DNA from: Streptomyces hoynatensis
Lineage (GTDB): Bacteria; Actinomycetota; Actinomycetes; Streptomycetales; Streptomycetaceae
NCBI RefSeq assembly: GCF_003626535.1
Contig: NZ_RBAL01000005.1
Location: forward strand, 124,001-188,000
DNA length: 64,000 nt
Direction: 5' to 3'
The position numbers and the translations under genes are program-made. The first letter of the stretch is position 1; each line of letters starts with the position of its first letter. The notes beneath the pieces are model-generated. The model saw only the letters and a program-made list of their open reading frames with translations. It was not told the origin of the DNA and made no database searches. Below, in pieces: positions 49,912 to 57,931 of this stretch.

Positions 49912-50672
49912 CCACCGTCGCCGACCACTACGAGGACCTGCTGGCCGCGCACTACACGTGGATGCTCGGCGGCGACATCGAGGCGGTGGCGGCGGCCCAG
50001 GCCGAACTGCTCCGCGGGCTCGGGCTGTCCCGCCGTCCCGGGGAGCAGGCCACCGCGGTGGACCTGGGCTGCGGTCCTGGTCCGCAGACCCTCGCCCTGG
50101 CCCGCCTCGGCCACGCCTCGGTGACCGCCGTCGACACCAGCGCCACGCTCCTCGCGGAGCTCGTGGCACACGCGGGGCGCGCCGGGCTCGCGCCGGCCGT
50201 CCACCCCGTCCACGCGGACCTCCGCGGCGTGCTGCCCCGCACCGTCGCCCCGGGCTCGGTCGCCACCCTCGTGTGCATGGGCGACACCCTGCCGCACCTG
50301 CCCGGCCGGCCGGACGTGCAACAGCTGATCGCCGACATCGCCACGGCGCTCCGCCCCGGCGGGAGCTTCGTCGCCACCTACCGGGACCTGACCCGTGAAC
50401 TCCGCGGCCACGACCGCTTCCTTCCCGTCCGCAGCTGCGCCGACCGGATACTCACCTGCTTCCTCGACTACCTCGACGAGGACGTGGTCCTGGTCCACGA
50501 CCTGCTGCACACCCGCCGCGACGGCGCCTGGCACCTGAAGACGGGCAGCTATCCCAAACTCCGCCTGGCCCCCGCGTGGCTGGCCGCCCAGTGCCGCGCG
50601 GCCGGCCTGGAGATCCGCCACGACGAGGCGACCCCCTCCGGCCTGCGCCTCCTGCACGCCGCCAAGCCCTGA
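49908..50672 (+). CDS. Class I SAM-dependent methyltransferase
   Basis: 254-residue methyltransferase with the Rossmann-like SAM fold: motif [20 protein letters not shown] (about residue 47), motif [16 protein letters not shown], an acidic motif [13 protein letters not shown], motif [18 protein letters not shown] and post-motif [13 protein letters not shown]. The substrate is not recognisable. GAAGGGAA precedes the ATG, which overlaps the marR stop. Co-transcription with a MarR regulator suggests resistance or detoxification, which is inference. Confidence 0.85.
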   Translation: MTTVADHYEDLLAAHYTWMLGGDIEAVAAAQAELLRGLGLSRRPGEQATAVDLGCGPGPQTLALARLGHASVTAVDTSATLLAELVAHAGRAGLAPAVHPVHADLRGVLPRTVAPGSVATLVCMGDTLPHLPGRPDVQQLIADIATALRPGGSFVATYRDLTRELRGHDRFLPVRSCADRILTCFLDYLDEDVVLVHDLLHTRRDGAWHLKTGSYPKLRLAPAWLAAQCRAAGLEIRHDEATPSGLRLLHAAKP

Positions 50673-50683
50673 CCCCCCGCCCG

Positions 50684-50778
50684 CCAACCGGATTCCCGGC
50701 GACCGGCCGGACTCCCGGCGACCGGCCCCATTTCCGCCCACCGGCCGGATTCCCGCCCACCGGCCGGATTCCCGGCGA
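50684..50778. repeat. 19-bp tandem repeat before acetyltransferase gene
   Basis: Five units of 19 bp based on CCGGCCGGATTCCCGGCGA (the first truncated) fill almost all of the 131-bp gap between the methyltransferase and the acetyltransferase. Units are at 50684-50702, 50703-50721, 50722-50740, 50741-50759 and 50760-50778; variation is mostly GGCGA versus GCCCA at the end. Confidence 0.8.
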
Positions 50779-50803
50779 CCGAACGAACGACAGGAGCAGG
50801 CCG

Positions 50804-51439
50804 ATGACCTTTCGCCTCGAAGGACCGCCGCTGGAAGGCTCCCTGGTGCGGCTGGAGCCACTCGGCCCGCAGCACGCGCCGGGCCTGGCCGCGGCGGCGG
50901 AGGAGGACCGCAGTTCCTTCTCCTACACCTGGGTCCCCACCGCCGCGGAGGCCGGCGCGTACATAGACGCCCAACTGGCCCGCGCCGCGGCGGGCAGGCT
51001 CGCCCCGTACGCGCAGGTGTCGGCCCGGACGGGACGCGTGCTCGGGGCCACCGCCTACTGGGACCCGCGGACCTGGCCGGAGGGGGACCGCCTCTTCGCG
51101 ATCGAGGTGGGCTTCACCTGGCTCGCGGCCTCGGCCCAGGGGACGGGCGTGAACACGGAGGCCAAGTACCTCCTGTTCCGGCACGCCTTCGAAACCTGGG
51201 GCGTGGCCCGCCTCGACCTGAAGACCGACGCACGCAACGCCCGCTCCCGCGCCGCCATCGCCTCCGTCGGCGCCCGCTTCGAGGGCGTCCTGCGCAACTG
51301 GTCCCGCTCCTGGGCCCCCGGCGAGACCGGCCGCCTCCGCGACTCCGCGATGTTCTCCCTCACCGCGGAGGAATGGCCCGCCTGCCGCGCCCACCTCGAA
51401 TCCCGCCTGCACACCCACCACCGCACCGAGGTCGCCTGA
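50804..51439 (+). CDS. GNAT-family N-acetyltransferase (RimJ-like)
   Basis: 211-residue acetyltransferase of the RimJ/RimL-like branch. Seen: [31 protein letters not shown], strands [57 protein letters not shown] with the acetyl-CoA loop region QGTGVNTEA, then [30 protein letters not shown]. This branch modifies protein N termini or small amines; the target is unknown. The ATG follows AGGAG by 7 bases. It ends 37 bases before the diverged tRNA-Thr fragment. Confidence 0.87.
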   Translation: MTFRLEGPPLEGSLVRLEPLGPQHAPGLAAAAEEDRSSFSYTWVPTAAEAGAYIDAQLARAAAGRLAPYAQVSARTGRVLGATAYWDPRTWPEGDRLFAIEVGFTWLAASAQGTGVNTEAKYLLFRHAFETWGVARLDLKTDARNARSRAAIASVGARFEGVLRNWSRSWAPGETGRLRDSAMFSLTAEEWPACRAHLESRLHTHHRTEVA

Positions 51440-51476
51440 ACCACCCCGCCTCCCGGTCCGGCGGGCGGGCCACGGA

Positions 51477-51512
51477 GAGCCGCGCGAGGGAATCGAACCC
51501 GCGGCCTCCGCA
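51477..51512 (-). other. Diverged tRNA-Thr 3' end, probable old attachment-site scar
   Basis: 36 bases match the 3' end of tRNA-Thr(CGT) at 57173 with five differences, including an intact GGGTTCGATTCCC T-loop on the minus strand. A short G+C hairpin (CCCGCC 51445-51450 and GGCGGG 51460-51465) lies on its 3' side, as terminators do next to the other two copies. It is not a functional tRNA because the 5' half is absent. The 51440-51862 gap (423 bp) otherwise holds an inverted pair CACCGG/CCGGTG around 51670-51701 and the exporter leader. Confidence 0.6.
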
Positions 51513-51757
51513 CCACGCGCCGGCCCCCCGCGATGGCGGACCGGGCCGACGGCCGCTACCGAGCGTCGCGTGCCGAGCGCGGTGCGCGGCCCCTGGCCGG
51601 ATACCGCCGCTTCCGTCCCCCCGGATCTCACCGGCCACGTGCGGGTACGGTGTCCGTTCCCTGGAGACCCACCGGTAATCTGAACATATTGACGCCCGGT
51701 GTGAGGGAGAGGGCTCTTCGGTCGGACTCAGGTCGGTGGCCTGAACGGGGCGGAGGT

Positions 51758-51803
51758 CTCCCGCTTGCGGGAGGGTCCATGAGGACCGCCGTCCCCGGCG
51801 GTC
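51758..51803 (+). promoter_or_regulatory. Tandem leader hairpins before MFS exporter
   Basis: Three overlapping hairpins: CTCCCGC-TT-GCGGGAG (51758-51773); GGTCC-ATGA-GGACC (51774-51787), whose loop is the start codon of the leader ORF; and GACCGCC-GTCCCC-GGCGGTC (51784-51803). The second and third share bases and cannot form together. The arrangement resembles a ribosome-controlled attenuator. Confidence 0.5.
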
Positions 51804-51844
51804 ACGGAAAGTGGCCGGGCCTTAGTGACGTACGCGGTGCTTGA
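51779..51844 (+). CDS. Candidate 21-residue leader peptide
   Basis: The ATG at 51779 follows GGGAGGG by 3 bases and encodes MRTAVPGGHGKWPGLSDVRG then Ala, stopping 18 bases before the exporter GTG. Its ribosome site and start lie in hairpins. Position and structure suggest that translation or stalling on it regulates the exporter, as in drug-inducible leader peptides; the peptide matches no known one. Confidence 0.4.
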   Translation: MRTAVPGGHGKWPGLSDVRGA

Positions 51845-51862
51845 CCCAGGAAAGGCTGAGCA

Positions 51863-53344
<1,482 letters not shown>

Positions 53345-53409
53345 GCCGCCCCGCCCCCGCCGGCCGGAGCCACGAACCCCGGCCCCACGCGGCCACCGAG
53401 CCGACCACA

Positions 53410-53443
53410 ACGAGGCGCCCCCGACCCACCGGGGGCGCCTCGT
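53410..53443 (+). terminator. Terminator after MFS exporter
   Basis: ACGAGGCGCCCCCG (53410-53423), a 6-base loop and CGGGGGCGCCTCGT (53430-53443): perfect 14-bp stem, 65 bases after the stop. The remaining DNA to 53779 shows no supported gene. Confidence 0.8.
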
Positions 53444-53779
53444 GCCGTCCGTACGAAAGCCCGAAGCCCCCGGCCCGCGCCGCCCCCACGCCGGCCACAG
53501 GGCCGAGCCGGTCCCCCATCCCGGCAACTCCACCGCCCAACCGACGGCGACCTCAGACGAGTTGGGCAACTGCGCCCCCTATCACGGAGTTTCCCCGGCA
53601 CCCAGGACCGGCCGGGCCAGACGGCAGGCGAGGCAACGACCGCAACGCCCGAAGGAGGGCGACACACCGAGTGGGAGACGCCTTCACGCCCCACCAACGG
53701 AACGCAACCGAGACCGGAACCGAGACTCCGGACGGCCGCGCGGCCGATACGCGACGCCGCCGCCGCATCCACTGACGCA

Positions 53780-53817
53780 GAGAACCCCAGGCCAGAACGC
53801 GCTGACCTGGGGTTCTC
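53780..53817 (-). terminator. Terminator beside displaced tRNA-Thr 3' end
   Basis: GAGAACCCCAGG (53780-53791) pairs with CCTGGGGTTCTC (53806-53817), and the stem extends inward (CAG/CTG) past one mismatch. It lies 4 bases beyond the tRNA 3' fragment, the place a tRNA terminator would occupy, so it is probably the original terminator of the tRNA gene, moved by the island. Confidence 0.65.
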
Positions 53818-53821
53818 AGAT

Positions 53822-53859
53822 GAGCCGCCTGAGGGAATCGAACCCTCGACCTACGCATT
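53822..53859. other. Left attachment site, 38-bp tRNA-Thr 3' repeat
   Basis: 38 bases are identical to 57173-57210, the tRNA-Thr 3' part from the anticodon loop to the acceptor end; one inserted T then breaks the match, after which five more bases agree. This is the usual att core of tyrosine integrases that use tRNA 3' ends. Confidence 0.8.
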
Positions 53860-53961
53860 TACGAGCCCCCACAAGATCGTGATGATGAGGTGTGAACCGT
53901 GCTCGACGCCCCGATGCCCCCAGGTCAGCGGCGGCCCAGTCTGGTGGTCGAGCCGGGCCAT
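53851..53961 (-). CDS. Candidate 36-residue small ORF at left end of island
   Basis: The ATG at 53961 is preceded by GGTAGGAG at an 8-base spacing, on the minus strand. The peptide (MARLDHQTGPPLTWGHRGVE, then HGSHLIITILWGLVNA) ends in a hydrophobic stretch, and its TAG lies inside the att repeat. Unrecognised; it may be a remnant of a longer element gene. The plus-strand frame across 53879-54112 is not supported. 53962-54168 holds the left arm repeat and the promoter region of the methyltransferase. Confidence 0.3.
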   Translation of the reverse strand: MARLDHQTGPPLTWGHRGVEHGSHLIITILWGLVNA

Positions 53962-53981
53962 GGTAACCACTCCTACCTCGT

Positions 53982-54002
53982 CCGCTCACGCATCGCTCAC
54001 GC
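53982..54002. repeat. Left inner repeat, possible integrase arm site
   Basis: A 21-bp sequence identical to 57061-57081. It contains two GCTCACGC copies 11 bases apart (CGCTCACGCATCGCTCACGC), about one helical turn. It lies 122 bases inside the left att core. Confidence 0.6.
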
Positions 54003-54168
54003 GTCGAGCTGAGGGGACGGGGACGTCACCTGCTCAACCTCGACCTGCCGTCCGACTCAGGGGACGCAGCGGCTTCGCCGTCCACAAAATGAGCAGCTCC
54101 TTCTTGCGTTAAGGTAGCGGCGTCGATCCCAATGCGGACAGAGCGCGACAGCGGAAGGACACTCAGCC

Positions 54169-55842
54169 TTGAGTTCGAGCAGCAGTGGCCAAGAGGAGAA
54201 GGTACGCCAACGCGTACTCACTGACCTCAAGAAGCTGGGCTGGAAGGACAGCCGACTTCAGTGGCGCCCGGAGTGGCGAGTTCCAGCAAGTCCACATGAA
54301 TTGACCAAGCGTGAGCGGGGCCAGGCATTCAAGGTGCTCGGTCGAGCTGACCTCGCCGCATTCGCGGACGACTCCCGAGAACCACACGCTCTACAAGTGC
54401 TGTTCGAGTTCAAGGCGCCATCAATCTCCGAGGGGAAGGAACAGCTCAAGAGCTACCTTGCCATGGAGCCAGTTGTCCGGATGGGCTACTGGACTAACGG
54501 CGACGAAAGCCTGGCCATCTACAAGTCGCACACCAACGACTGGATCGAGGTCAAGAACGCGCCACTGCCGCATCCCGGCGATGATCTCACTGCTCCTCCA
54601 AGAACGCCACCGACTTGGCACGATCTCGTCGTTCCAACTGAGGGGCAGCTATCAGCTGCACTGCGACGCCTGGTTGCCACCGTAGTCGTCGGCGACACGC
54701 GTTCAACTCGCCGCGAGGACCAGCTCCGAGAGCTGCTCCATGTCGTGCTCGTAAAGGTCGACTCGGACGCCTGGGCGTCAAACCCCAAGAATCACCTCAA
54801 GCCAGTCCCGTTCAGGGTTTACGGAGACCAGGCTTCGATGGTCCAACTCACCGCAGACCAGATTCAGCGGCAGTTCAGAGAATACTTCGCCAAGCAGAAT
54901 AATCGAGTATTCAACCCGGACGACCGCAATGAAATCTTCTTGAATGAAGAGACCATTTTCGCGGCAGTTGACATACTTTCACCATGGCGGATCCTGGGAG
55001 ACCAGGTTGACTTGCTCTCCAAGGCGTTTCAGATCTTCCGCACGAAAGCGCTCAAGTCCGGCGAAGGGCAATTTCTCACCCCCCAACGCGTCATCCGCCC
55101 ATGCGTTTCGATCATGGAAATTACATCGCGCGACAAAGTGATCGACCCTGCATGCGGCACCGGAGGGTTTCTTATCGAAGCCCTGCGACAAGTTCAGGAA
55201 CACGAGTTCCCCGGGGAGAGCGAAACTTGGCGGCTGGTTAAATTCGCGAACGACAACCTCTACGGGATCGATCTAGACCCATTGAGCGTCAAACTGACTC
55301 GCGCAATGATGATCGCAATGCGCGATGGCTCTACACATGTGCTGCTCGGCGACGCCATCCGTCAGCACAATTGGCCTTCAAAGTTCCCGCGACTCAAGCA
55401 AGAATTGGGTGGCAAGGACACATTTGTGGCGGAATCTTTCACGGTCGTTCTCACCAACCCACCCTTCGGGGAGGATCTCAAGGTGAGGGCGTCAGACGCG
55501 AGGGCATCTGGATACACGATCGCCAGAGCGGCCGCGACTGGCAGAAAAGACTTTGTCGATCTGGAGATCGGCCTGGTTTACCTGGAGCTGGCACACCGCC
55601 TGCTCCAGGTAGGAGGGCGCGTTGGGATCGTGCTCCCAGAAACATATTTCTTCTCATACAAATATCGATGGCTTCCCTCCTGGCTCGAGGGAAGATTCGC
55701 TTTGCGCGGCATGTTCAATATCGCAATGGAAGCCTTTGAGGAATTCTGTCGCGCAAAGACGAACTTCTACGTCTTTGAAAAGGTCGGGAACGGGCCACAT
55801 GATGGTCCTGCATGGGAGTCCAGCACAGGGGAGAATTGCTAA
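54169..55842 (+). CDS. Nuclease-N6-adenine methyltransferase fusion (BcgI-A/HsdM-like)
   Basis: 557 residues. The N terminus (about 1-110) is a type I HsdR_N-like PD-(D/E)xK nuclease domain: Asp61 in GRADLAAF, Glu80-x-Lys82 in VLFEFKAPS, and Gln92-xxx-Tyr96 in EQLKSYL, which is the QxxxY motif. The rest is an N6-adenine methyltransferase: helical N-terminal part, SAM motif I VIDPACGTGGFLIEAL (about 324), LYGIDLDPLSVKLTRAMM, and catalytic motif IV LTNPPFGED (about 430), with VGIVLPETYFF. It probably both cuts and methylates one DNA target with the adjacent specificity protein. TTG start at 54169 follows GGAAGGA. Low G+C. Confidence 0.78.
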   Translation: MSSSSSGQEEKVRQRVLTDLKKLGWKDSRLQWRPEWRVPASPHELTKRERGQAFKVLGRADLAAFADDSREPHALQVLFEFKAPSISEGKEQLKSYLAMEPVVRMGYWTNGDESLAIYKSHTNDWIEVKNAPLPHPGDDLTAPPRTPPTWHDLVVPTEGQLSAALRRLVATVVVGDTRSTRREDQLRELLHVVLVKVDSDAWASNPKNHLKPVPFRVYGDQASMVQLTADQIQRQFREYFAKQNNRVFNPDDRNEIFLNEETIFAAVDILSPWRILGDQVDLLSKAFQIFRTKALKSGEGQFLTPQRVIRPCVSIMEITSRDKVIDPACGTGGFLIEALRQVQEHEFPGESETWRLVKFANDNLYGIDLDPLSVKLTRAMMIAMRDGSTHVLLGDAIRQHNWPSKFPRLKQELGGKDTFVAESFTVVLTNPPFGEDLKVRASDARASGYTIARAAATGRKDFVDLEIGLVYLELAHRLLQVGGRVGIVLPETYFFSYKYRWLPSWLEGRFALRGMFNIAMEAFEEFCRAKTNFYVFEKVGNGPHDGPAWESSTGENC

Positions 55843-56816
55843 TGCCCGCCATCAACGCACCATCGTGGTTCTCCGAGGACACAGTTACTGTTTCCACGGC
55901 ACCAACGTGCGGCCTCACTAAGGGAGGCCGGCTCCTGCCTCTACTTGATTCACAAACTGGTGCGCCAGTCTGGAGACAGGATCCGGAAACCGGCGAGCTG
56001 ACGCCAGCAATCAACGACGTACTACTCGACGACGCTCTGGCTCTGCGCCGCGGTGAACGGACCGATACGATGCGCGACATCCCGGCATCACAGGTAAATC
56101 CGCGGACCCGCGTCCCCGTCTACTACGACCGGCGTTACCATGAGCACTTCTCTGCCGAGATGCGGTCATCACGCTTCCAGGGTTTCCGCGGCGCCACGCT
56201 TGCCCAGCTGGCGGAAGACAGACTAATCCGGATTCGCAATGGACACGGATCACCATCGTCTGGTCAGCGGATCGGAAACGTTCCCTACATTAAGGTTTCT
56301 GACCTGCGGGCCGGGTTCGTAAACATCAACCCTACAAACCGTGTGCCGCGCTCTATCGCGAGATCATTTTGGAAGGGCGGCGATTCAGGACTCCAAGCAT
56401 TCGATATCCTTTGCCCAGAACGCACGAGCAAGAATATCGGGGACTTCTGCGTCTTGATGCCCGGCCAGGAACAACTCCTCCTGACCAAAGAAATCATCAT
56501 CATGAGGCCTGGCCCTCGCGCAGAATTCGACTCCTTCTACCTGCTCTGGGCGATGACCCTCAAAATCGTCAGAGAGCAATGGAAGCGCGTGATTTTCATG
56601 CAAACGAATCGTGAAGATGTCGGTGATCGCTTCCTGGAGATTGAGATTCCAGTACCCAAGAATCCAGAAATTGCCGCGCAGGTCTCGCAACCGTTCCGCA
56701 CGTACTACCAGACCGTGGCCAAGGCACGGACCAGTCTCGGTCAGTATCTCGCCGATTCCGGCGAACATCACTTCTTCGTCTCAGGCGCCGAGAACGACAT
56801 CGAGGCACAAGAGTAG
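55842..56816 (+). CDS. HsdS/BcgI-B-like DNA specificity subunit
   Basis: 324 residues. The C-terminal 190 match a target-recognition domain of type I/IIB specificity proteins: FRGATLAQLAEDRLIRIRNGHGSPSSGQRIGNVPYIKVSDLRAGFVNINPTNRVP, then FCVLMPGQEQLLLTKEIIIMRPGPRAEFDSFYLLWAMTLKIVREQWKRVIFMQTNREDVGDRFLEIEIPVPKN, followed by a coiled dimerisation helix. The N-terminal 110 residues could be a second, diverged half. The size fits BcgI-B-type single subunits. The ATG overlaps the methyltransferase stop (TAATG) and follows GGGGAG by 8 bases, so the two genes are coupled. No separate HsdR motor gene follows. Confidence 0.72.
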   Translation: MPAINAPSWFSEDTVTVSTAPTCGLTKGGRLLPLLDSQTGAPVWRQDPETGELTPAINDVLLDDALALRRGERTDTMRDIPASQVNPRTRVPVYYDRRYHEHFSAEMRSSRFQGFRGATLAQLAEDRLIRIRNGHGSPSSGQRIGNVPYIKVSDLRAGFVNINPTNRVPRSIARSFWKGGDSGLQAFDILCPERTSKNIGDFCVLMPGQEQLLLTKEIIIMRPGPRAEFDSFYLLWAMTLKIVREQWKRVIFMQTNREDVGDRFLEIEIPVPKNPEIAAQVSQPFRTYYQTVAKARTSLGQYLADSGEHHFFVSGAENDIEAQE

Positions 56817-56844
56817 GCAGGCCAGGACTGATGTGCCGTAGAGC

Positions 56845-56880
56845 CCAGCCAGGACTGGTGGTTTTCTCTTTTCTGGCTGG
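56845..56880 (+). terminator. Inverted repeat after specificity gene
   Basis: CCAGCCAG (56845-56852) and CTGGCTGG (56873-56880) are perfect inverted arms separated by 20 bases containing TTTTCTCTTTT. Two GCCAGGACTG direct repeats (56821 and 56849) are nearby. Probable terminator of the island operon. Confidence 0.45.
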
Positions 56881-56910
56881 AATCTAGAGCGACCATCTCG
56901 ACTTTCGTAG

Positions 56911-57053
56911 GCTGAGAAGGCCCGCAAGGCCGCACGGAAGGCGAAGCGCGAGGAGAAGGCCCGCAGGGCGGCGAGGAAGGCCAAGCGGGCCGAGAAGGCC
57001 AAGGCCACGGGACGGAAGAAGCGCGGGCGGAAGCCGGGGAAGCGGAAGGACTG
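56911..57053 (+). pseudogene. Basic C-terminal remnant of a disrupted gene
   Basis: A 47-codon open frame with no start codon: it begins directly after an in-frame TAG (56908) and reads AEKARKAARKAKREEKARRA, continuing RKAKRAEKAKATGRKKRGRK then PGKRKD before TGA. The regular Lys/Arg/Ala pattern with high G+C contrasts with the preceding genes and looks like the DNA- or RNA-binding tail of a lost protein. The parent gene is not recognised. Confidence 0.45.
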
Positions 57054-57060
57054 ACCAGGC

Positions 57061-57081
57061 CCGCTCACGCATCGCTCACGC
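57061..57081. repeat. Right inner repeat, possible integrase arm site
   Basis: Copy of 53982-54002, same orientation, 91 bases before the right att core. In a circular form the two copies would flank the attP core at about 100-120 bases on each side. Confidence 0.6.
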
Positions 57082-57134
57082 ACGAGGGGTGTGGGCGCCT
57101 TCGGAGTGATGGCCCGCAAGCCGAGGGAACGGGA

Positions 57135-57168
57135 AAAGGCCAGGTCAGAGGGGACTGACCTGGCCTTT
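57135..57168 (-). terminator. Terminator of tRNA-Thr
   Basis: AAAGGCCAGGTCAG (57135-57148), a 6-base loop and CTGACCTGGCCTTT (57155-57168) form a perfect 14-bp stem; on the minus strand it ends with TTTT. It is 4 bases from the tRNA 3' repeat and was probably brought in with the island. Confidence 0.75.
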
Positions 57169-57173
57169 CCTCG

Positions 57174-57247
57174 AGCCGCCTGAGGGAATCGAACCCTCGA
57201 CCTACGCATTACGAGTGCGTCGCTCTGGCCGACTGAGCTAAGGCGGC
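57174..57247 (-). tRNA. tRNA-Thr (anticodon CGT)
   Basis: Complete 74-base cloverleaf on the minus strand. Acceptor GCCGCCT/AGGCGGC with discriminator T; D stem GCTC/GAGC; anticodon stem ACGCA/TGCGT around loop CTCGTAA (anticodon CGT, codon ACG); T arm GAGGG-TTCGATT-CCCTC. CCA is not encoded. Its 3' half is the attachment site of the island on its left; a candidate -10 (TAGACT) lies at 57289-57284. Confidence 0.95.
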
Positions 57248-57286
57248 GAGGCGCTGGTCACCCGGGAGGGTGCAGCGCTGGTTAGT

Positions 57287-57496
57287 CTACACAGGTTTGG
57301 GGGGTGCACCTGTGCGTTTGCGGCTGAGGAGGAGGGCGTCCGTGGCCTCGCGCAGGGTGCGGACGTGCTTGGCCCAGCGGCGGCAGTCGAGACAGGTCGC
57401 CAGGTGGGCGTCCAGCTCCTCGGGTGTTACCTCCGGAGGGAGACGGTCTCCCTCGGTTCGTGCCGATATGGCAGCGCGGAAACGGATGCACGGCAT
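57287..57496 (-). CDS. Small putative zinc-finger (zf-HC2-like) protein
   Basis: 69 residues with the anti-sigma-type zinc finger pattern: CIRFRAAISARTEGD near the N terminus, then LDAHLATCLDCRRW supplying His-x3-Cys-x2-Cys. A basic tail follows. Proteins with only this domain may sequester a sigma factor or act in small regulatory complexes; no sigma gene is adjacent. The ATG at 57496 has no ribosome site and matches the family N terminus; a leaderless message is possible. The frame extends upstream to 57619 without support. Confidence 0.65.
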   Translation of the reverse strand: MPCIRFRAAISARTEGDRLPPEVTPEELDAHLATCLDCRRWAKHVRTLREATDALLLSRKRTGAPPKPV

Positions 57497-57931
57497 GGGT
57501 ACATCATCGCAGGTCAACAGCGGGTGAACACCCGGGAGGTGGGGCTCTCGGACCGGGCGGGCGAGGCCGTGGGAAGCCCGCAGGTGGGGCCCGCGCCCGG
57601 CCCTCGCGGGCGGCCGCACGGGGCGTGCGCGCGGGAGGCGTGACGGGGGTCCGGGAACACGGCGTGACGGGGGACGGACAAGGCCGGAGGGGCGGGCGAG
57701 GGCCGGAGGGCGTGACGGGGGATGGAAAGGCCGGAAGGGCGGACCGGGGCCGGAGGAGCCGGAGGGGCGGACCGGGGCCGGAGGAGCCGGAGGGGCGGGC
57801 GGGGGCCGGAGGGGGTGGCGGGGGAGATCGGACGGCCCCCGGCGGGGTGTGCGCGCCGGGGGCCGTGGCGGAGGCCGGGTGGCCGTGGCGGGCGCCGCCT
57901 GCCGTCGGGGCGGACGGGCGGCGCCGCGCGG
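57497..57931. repeat. Intergenic region with 28-bp repeats
   Basis: 435 bases between the zinc-finger gene and the protease gene. Two 28-bp direct repeats (CGGGGCCGGAGGAGCCGGAG plus GGGCGGAC) occur at 57747-57774 and 57775-57802, flanked by partial copies. It also has short CGTGACGGGGG repeats around 57640-57725. No gene is supported. Confidence 0.65.

Larger units (their letters stand above)
53822..57210. mobile_element. Small genomic island in tRNA-Thr carrying a restriction-modification-like pair
   Basis: A 3.4-kb segment bounded by 38-bp direct repeats of the tRNA-Thr(CGT) 3' end. The two main genes inside have visibly lower G+C and A/T-ending codons (AAG/AAA, GAA, ATT) unlike their surroundings. 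Both ends carry a 21-bp direct repeat at the side facing the inferred attP core, resembling arm-type integrase sites. The tRNA gene is intact on the right, and the displaced 3' end with its own terminator is on the left. No integrase or excisionase gene is seen, so mobility would depend on help from another element or the integrase has been lost. A basic 47-codon ORF remnant lies at the right. Confidence 0.75.

Noticed and set aside
51477..51512. Possible complete second tRNA
   Set aside because: Only the T arm and acceptor 3' strand are present; no D arm or anticodon stem can be drawn.
53570..53600. tRNA-5'-like sequence (GTTGGGCAACTGC) near the att site
   Set aside because: It does not pair into acceptor or D stems with nearby sequence.
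53879..54112. 77-codon plus-strand ORF inside the island
   Set aside because: No ribosome site or family features; it spans the inner repeat.
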